From: Lewinellaceae bacterium
Lineage (GTDB): Bacteria; Bacteroidota; Bacteroidia; Chitinophagales; Saprospiraceae
DNA length: 64,000 nt
Assembly: GCA_020636405.1 (NCBI GenBank)
Contig: JACJXW010000008.1
Span: 310,001-374,000, forward strand
Direction of reading: 5' to 3'
The notes beneath the pieces were generated by a model. The model was not told the origin of the DNA, ran no database searches, and was given only the letters and a program-made list of their open reading frames with translations. The first letter of the stretch is position 1; each line of letters starts with the position of its first letter. This document shows, piece after piece, positions 59,908 to 64,000 of this stretch. The translations under genes were made by a program, and so were the position numbers.

Positions 59908-59963
59908 GGCCATGGCAAACGCCGAGCGAGGCAGCAACTTGCAGAGGCTGCTGGCTGTGTGGT
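59908..59963. repeat. 56-base direct repeat, copy 2
   Basis: Second copy of the element at 58855-58910, in the same orientation. Confidence 0.8.
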
Positions 59964-60257
59964 AAGCCAACCCAGAAAGGACAGCCATCCAGCGAGAAGC
60001 AAGGTAGACGATAGTGGCAGGCAGGATATAGGTAGAAGAGTACAGGACTGACCTGTTTTTTATCAACCTGGTCAAAAAAAAATGCACAGGGCGTTCGATG
60101 CGAAAATCCATTCGCCCTACCAGCACTGTGCATATAGAGGACTTTTCGTCCTGGCGTATGCAAGACACACCAGGCGCAGGGCACTCCCGTGAAATACCTA
60201 GCTCAGCTCAGCTCATTTCACGGGATTCAACGGTAGCCATCCGGCCATACCTTTGAG
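59964..60257. other. Intergenic region downstream of the caspase-FGE gene
   Basis: No convincing gene. It carries the terminator-like hairpin at 60186-60224; the remainder shows only short ORFs. Confidence 0.5.
60186..60224 (-). terminator. Hairpin after the caspase-FGE gene
   Basis: CCCGTGAAAT (60186-60195) pairs perfectly with ATTTCACGGG (60215-60224); the loop holds three GCTCA repeats. There is no clear T-tract, so terminator function is tentative. Confidence 0.45.
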
Positions 60258-62114
60258 CTACGGGACGAACACCAGGCGGAAACCCTGGTCGGGAAAGCGA
60301 ACCTCGGGGTCTTCGTAGTCGCGATCAGCCAGCCGGCAGCGAGACGCAATGTAGAGCAACGAGCCACCGCGCAACACACGGTACCAACCCGATTCCGGCC
60401 CTCTCGGATCCTGATCCTGGCTACCTTTACTTTGGGAATAGTAGTCTTTATCATACCTATCCCAGCACCATTCCCAGACATTGCCGCTCATGTCGTACAG
60501 CCCAAGCTCGTTGCTTTTTTTCTCGCCAACGGGGTGGGCCTGAGAATTGGAATTATTACTGTACCACCCCACTTCGTCCAGCTTATTGCTCCCGGCATAC
60601 TCGTATCCCCTACTCTGCTGTCCTCCCCGGGCAGCATACTCCCATTCAGCTTCCGTCGGCAGCCTGTAGCCGTTAGCCTTCCAATTGGGAGTTATATCCT
60701 TGCCGTTAATGGCATAAACCTCCTCCCGCCCTTCCTTACGGCTACGCCAGTTGCAGTACTCCACTGCATCATACCAACTTAGATTAATAACCGGCCGCTT
60801 GCCACGCCCCCAGCCTTCATCTTTGGGCTTATCCCGTTTTGTAGCCTCACAAAAATCGTCATACTCATCGAAGGTGACGGGGTAAGTACCCATATAAAAG
60901 CTACTGACCGCCACCTTATGAGCATCAGATCCTTCCCCCATCTCAAAAGAACCGCCTTCTACAAAAACCATATCTTTTAGCGCGGAAGGCATTTTCTTGA
61001 TGAGGTTCTCCTTTACCGCCGGCTTTGGAGCAAGCACATCTGCTTTTAACGGTATCTCAGGTTCCGGATCAGCCCGCTCCTTCAACTCCTGTATCCGCCG
61101 GCGTGCCTCCCGGACATATTTCCCTCTGGGCGAATTACGAATATACCTTCGATACCCAACCACAGACTTTGAGCTGACTGCCTGCTTCCAGGCTTCCTCA
61201 TCCTGCTGTTCCAACTCCTCCATCCGTGCTTCCGCCTCCTCTGCATGATGGCCATTGGGAAAAGCATCGAGATAATCATCGTAGACAGCTACCGTATCAA
61301 GCGCTACCGCTTTTCGCCAGGCTGCCTCATCCTCATCCGCCCTGGTGGAAAGGTGAAACACAAACTCCCCGCCCACATCCCCCGTCTTGAACAACACCCC
61401 GCCCACCGGCGTCTGCCGGGCATTATGCGGCGTCACCCTTTTCACATGCTGGATCAGTTCAGATGCCGGCACCAGGGGGCTGTTATTGAGCTCCAAGTAA
61501 CTCAGCAGCGCCTTGGCAAAAGGGCTGTGATCTCCATGCAGCCCATCCTCCACCGTTTCGATCTGCCCGGCGGCCAGCGCCCAGCGGGAGGGCAGGCCTT
61601 CCACCACCTCCGCCAAGGCGGCAGCGCCTACATCCTTACTCGCAAAAAGAGAACCGGAAAAGCAGCTGTCGACGATGAGGAAAGTGTGGAAACTATTGAT
61701 GGCGCGGATGCGGTTGACCAGGTTGGCATTGGAGAAGTAGTGCCAGACCGCCCCTGCAGGCGCCTCCACCGGCACCAGGTGGCCGGTCCGGTCGGAGCGG
61801 TCATAAAAACCGTGGCCGGAAAAATAGACCACCACATTATCCTGAGGCTGGACTTCCTGGCTGAGCTCTACCAGGTGGGTATAAAGATTAGCGGCGGTAG
61901 CCTCCTGGTCAAATAAGGAAACCGTATGATCAGGCTGGAAGCCATACTTCTCCTGCAGGACCCTTACCAGCTGCGCTGCATCGCGCACACAGTTAGACAG
62001 TTTAGGATGGTGTTGATACTCATTGATGGCAATGGCCAAGAGGTAATTGGCGCCGGTAGGGCGAGAGCGCTCTGCTGCTTCCAAGTTGATCCCTTTGTCT
62101 TTCCCCTTTGCCAT
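60258..62114 (-). CDS. Caspase-like (peptidase C14) protein with C-terminal FGE domain
   Basis: A 618-residue protein. The N-terminal caspase domain has VVVYFSGHGFYD with catalytic His 101 and IVDSCFSG with catalytic Cys 151. A linker with repeats (VAVYDDYLDAFPNG and VVGYRRYIRNSPRG, near 270-350) follows, and then the FGE-like domain (about 375-618; MVFVEGGSFEMGEG at its start, NVWEWCWDRY near 555, RVLRGGS, ending GFRLVFVP). The end GFRLVFVP is common at DGR variable-region borders. It is likely a stand-alone protease sensor for regulated cell death, related to the TIR and CHAT systems upstream. Confidence 0.88.
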   Translation of the reverse strand: MAKGKDKGINLEAAERSRPTGANYLLAIAINEYQHHPKLSNCVRDAAQLVRVLQEKYGFQPDHTVSLFDQEATAANLYTHLVELSQEVQPQDNVVVYFSGHGFYDRSDRTGHLVPVEAPAGAVWHYFSNANLVNRIRAINSFHTFLIVDSCFSGSLFASKDVGAAALAEVVEGLPSRWALAAGQIETVEDGLHGDHSPFAKALLSYLELNNSPLVPASELIQHVKRVTPHNARQTPVGGVLFKTGDVGGEFVFHLSTRADEDEAAWRKAVALDTVAVYDDYLDAFPNGHHAEEAEARMEELEQQDEEAWKQAVSSKSVVGYRRYIRNSPRGKYVREARRRIQELKERADPEPEIPLKADVLAPKPAVKENLIKKMPSALKDMVFVEGGSFEMGEGSDAHKVAVSSFYMGTYPVTFDEYDDFCEATKRDKPKDEGWGRGKRPVINLSWYDAVEYCNWRSRKEGREEVYAINGKDITPNWKANGYRLPTEAEWEYAARGGQQSRGYEYAGSNKLDEVGWYSNNSNSQAHPVGEKKSNELGLYDMSGNVWEWCWDRYDKDYYSQSKGSQDQDPRGPESGWYRVLRGGSLLYIASRCRLADRDYEDPEVRFPDQGFRLVFVP

Positions 62115-62163
62115 GGATGGATTCCTGCTTGCAATGTTGGTGCGGGGTGTAAATTATCAAAAT

Positions 62164-63312
62164 CTATTGAAAATGACAGCTTGTAAAGGGTAGTTTCAGG
62201 AAGTGCTCTATATCAAAGCGCTGGCGATAGGCCCAGTATACCTCTTCGAGGGTTAATTCTTCGGCACGCTGCCCCCATACGCCCAGCCACATGCGCCTCT
62301 TGAATATAGGCTCCTTTGTCTGGGCATCCAGCAAACGCACGCTTACCAGCCGAAAGGGCTTATCTTTCATATTCATACCTCGTTTGCTACGGATCATCAT
62401 ATTGTCTCAGGCTTGCACTTGTACCAGCACCCGCCGCCCATTGGACAAAGCCACTCCAAAGGTGTTCTCCTTATCCGGCGGCAGTTCCCACTGCTCCGCC
62501 TCTGGGAGCTTGTACTTTTCTCCATACACAGCATTAGCTCCCCGCTGATCGGAGTTGTTAGCCCTTCTTTGCTCCTGCTCCCCGATACTGAGGGCTTTCC
62601 ATACCGCCCGGTTGTTGGTTAGGCGGATGGTGTTCACTAAATGGGGCTGCTCATACAGCGGGGCGATATACTCAGGCGAACCGTAGTAACGATCTGATGC
62701 ATTGACGGTCAAGTGTGCGCCAAAAGGCAATTCCTTATTGTCCACTAAATCCTTGACTTGCCGAGCAGCGAATGTATGCCCTTGGCTGGCTATGCCCTGT
62801 CGGCGGATACTCAGCGGAAGGTTCCATGGCGCCTCAGCTACCCCATATAAGGGCCGCCGCGCTGCCAAGCCAACCACTGATATGCTATAGCCAATATCCA
62901 CTGGCCGGTTTCCCTTTACCCGGTTATTAGCCACATACACGTGGGAACGATCAGGAAGCGTTGGCGAATGAGGCCGTATCAATGAACTGCCGTCTGTGTT
63001 GAGCAAGTAAAACTTTTCAAACGGTTTAGCCATATAACCGCTTTTCAACGATAAGAGCTTTTGCTCCAACTCTAAATGGGCACGCTGCTTTTCCTCTTCT
63101 GGATAATGGGCGCCTTCATGCAGGCAGTTTATTGCATCCGCTATGCTACTGTATTGATAATGATAGCAGCGGCTTAGGCTAACTGCCGTAACTGACCGGG
63201 CAGATTGCTGGCTAGCTAGGCCCATCACTAAGTTGGCCAAAGCTTTGCTTTTTCCAACCTCCAGTTGTAATATTGAGTGGCAGAACGACTCGGTGGCTTT
63301 GTTTTTTCGCAC
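62164..63312 (-). pseudogene. DDE transposase gene with in-frame stop and truncated 3' end
   Basis: The first 301 codons read as an IS4-like DDE transposase (LLNTDGSSLI with the first Asp, VNASDRYYG with the second). A TGA at 62407-62409 interrupts, and the same frame continues with RMWLGVWGQ, ELTLEEVYWAYRQRFDIEHF before the sequence ends abruptly near 62195. The catalytic region is complete up to the stop, but the C-terminal part after RFDIEHF is missing. It is thus a dead copy lying next to the caspase-FGE gene start. Confidence 0.75.
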
Positions 63313-63460
63313 AATCCAAAGTTCCGATGTTGTTCTGTCTTTTCAAAATTTACCTCTAGCACGTCCAAAGTCTAGTTAATGTCTCATTAGGGGAATGGGA
63401 GAAATTCCCTCGACTTCAGGCGAAGATTTTAGTCTGATAAGCGTTGGCTATCTTTGAGGG

Positions 63461-63692
63461 ATGCAACACTACCGTAAGACTTCCCATTCAGTCTATGATA
63501 TAAAATACCACACTAGTGTGAATTACGAAATATCGAAAGCCAGTGCTTAGCGGCGAAGTAGCCCATCGCTGCCGAGAACCAATTAAAGAGGTTTGTAAGG
63601 CGAACAAAGTTGGGATACTCACTGGGCATTTAAGCAAGGACCATGTCCATATATTCGTCTCTGTGCCCCCATACTTGAGGGTTAGAAACTGA
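63461..63692 (+). pseudogene. IS200/IS605-type TnpA remnant
   Basis: ATG at 63461 opens MQHYRKTSHSVYDIKYHTS, then a +1 shift near 63543 continues VLSGEVAHRCREPIKEVCKA and LSKDHVHIFVSVPPYL. The HVHIF segment is the HUH motif of TnpA. The catalytic Tyr helix is missing, so the gene is both frameshifted and truncated. Confidence 0.8.
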
Positions 63693-63734
63693 TGCAATTG
63701 CCATCTTGGTTACAGATATACTCCATGATCAGGT

Positions 63735-64000
63735 TTATGAAACCTCATACCTGCAAAAAAGAAATACATTCAAAATATCTCCATTTGCGCGGGGGAACAC
63801 AAATTCGCCTATTCTTTCTTTTTTACCGCTGTTCAGCGATTTAGTTTCCAATTCTAAAACGCCATGATAGAGGTCGGCCGGTTCATCTCCGCGCCTGCAA
63901 TAGATTTCGAGATTATCATGCTTGTCAGAGCTTTCAGCCTGGAGATTGAAGTTGACCTCTATTTCATCTTCAGGATATGGAGGAACCGCCTGGAAGAACA
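63735..64000 (-). CDS. 3' end of a gene running off the right edge
   Basis: The minus frame is open from base 64000 to a TAA at 63735-63737. The visible 87 residues include AVPPYPEDEIEVNFNLQAES, NLEIYCRRGDEPADLYHG and end VFLFCRYEVS. It is beta-rich and not recognised. The start lies outside the window. Confidence 0.6.
   Translation of the reverse strand, partial: FFQAVPPYPEDEIEVNFNLQAESSDKHDNLEIYCRRGDEPADLYHGVLELETKSLNSGKKERIGEFVFPRANGDILNVFLFCRYEVS

Overview
The window looks like a chromosomal defence island from a Bacteroidota bacterium, most likely of the Saprospiria (Lewinella/Haliscomenobacter-like). Reasons: DUF3109 and DUF4468 proteins, many small lipoproteins, few Shine-Dalgarno sites, S23 four-helix-bundle genes with their short palindromic repeats, and several large STAND/CHAT/caspase/TIR proteins ending in formylglycine-generating-enzyme-like (FGE) domains. 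No tRNA, rRNA or CRISPR array was seen.

Region 1 (1-27.6 kb, all minus strand) is one long co-directional block. In transcription order it holds an SF2 helicase with a C-terminal PD-(D/E)XK-like domain, an unrecognised 705-residue protein, rmuC, brxA, brxB, brxC, a NERD-helicase, a TPR/cold-shock/S1 protein, a PD-(D/E)XK nuclease, pglX, a NACHT protein with a C-terminal PD-(D/E)XK nuclease, a HEPN protein and a partial AAA ATPase. brxA, brxB, brxC and pglX identify a type 1-like BREX locus; pglZ and brxL are not in the window and would have to lie beyond base 1. pglX contains a nested S23 four-helix-bundle gene in another frame.

Region 2 (27.5-27.7 kb) is the control point. A divergent gene encodes a CARF/RtcR-type sigma-54 activator. 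The helicase operon has a -24/-12-like element (27582-27596) with a palindrome GATTCA-N5-TGAATC 64 bases upstream. The same palindrome, with the same 64-base spacing to a second -24/-12-like element, lies in front of rmuC-brxABC. This suggests a CARF-sensing, sigma-54-dependent switch controlling both the helicase pair and BREX, the most interesting system in the window.

Region 3 (29.3-34 kb) holds a RloA/RloB (AbiL-like) pair, a DUF6166 protein, an unknown gene bracketed by palindromic repeats, a strongly structured RNA-like element with a terminator, and a DUF3109 gene.

Region 4 (34-45 kb) has a TIR-STAND-FGE protein and a CHAT/STAND-FGE operon. Their FGE C-termini differ in the manner of diversity-generating-retroelement (DGR) variable regions. 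Between them an 860-base element with inverted termini and an EAD-like cargo gene interrupts a DUF4468 gene. A toxin-antitoxin pair follows.

Region 5 (45-64 kb) holds a membrane HEAT-NACHT protein, a YdjM-like hydrolase, a tyrosine recombinase fused to a P-loop ATPase, small lipoproteins, toxin-antitoxin and FGE remnants, a very GC-rich SLOG-like gene, a KfrA-like protein, a caspase-FGE protein, two degraded transposase genes and a partial gene at the right edge.
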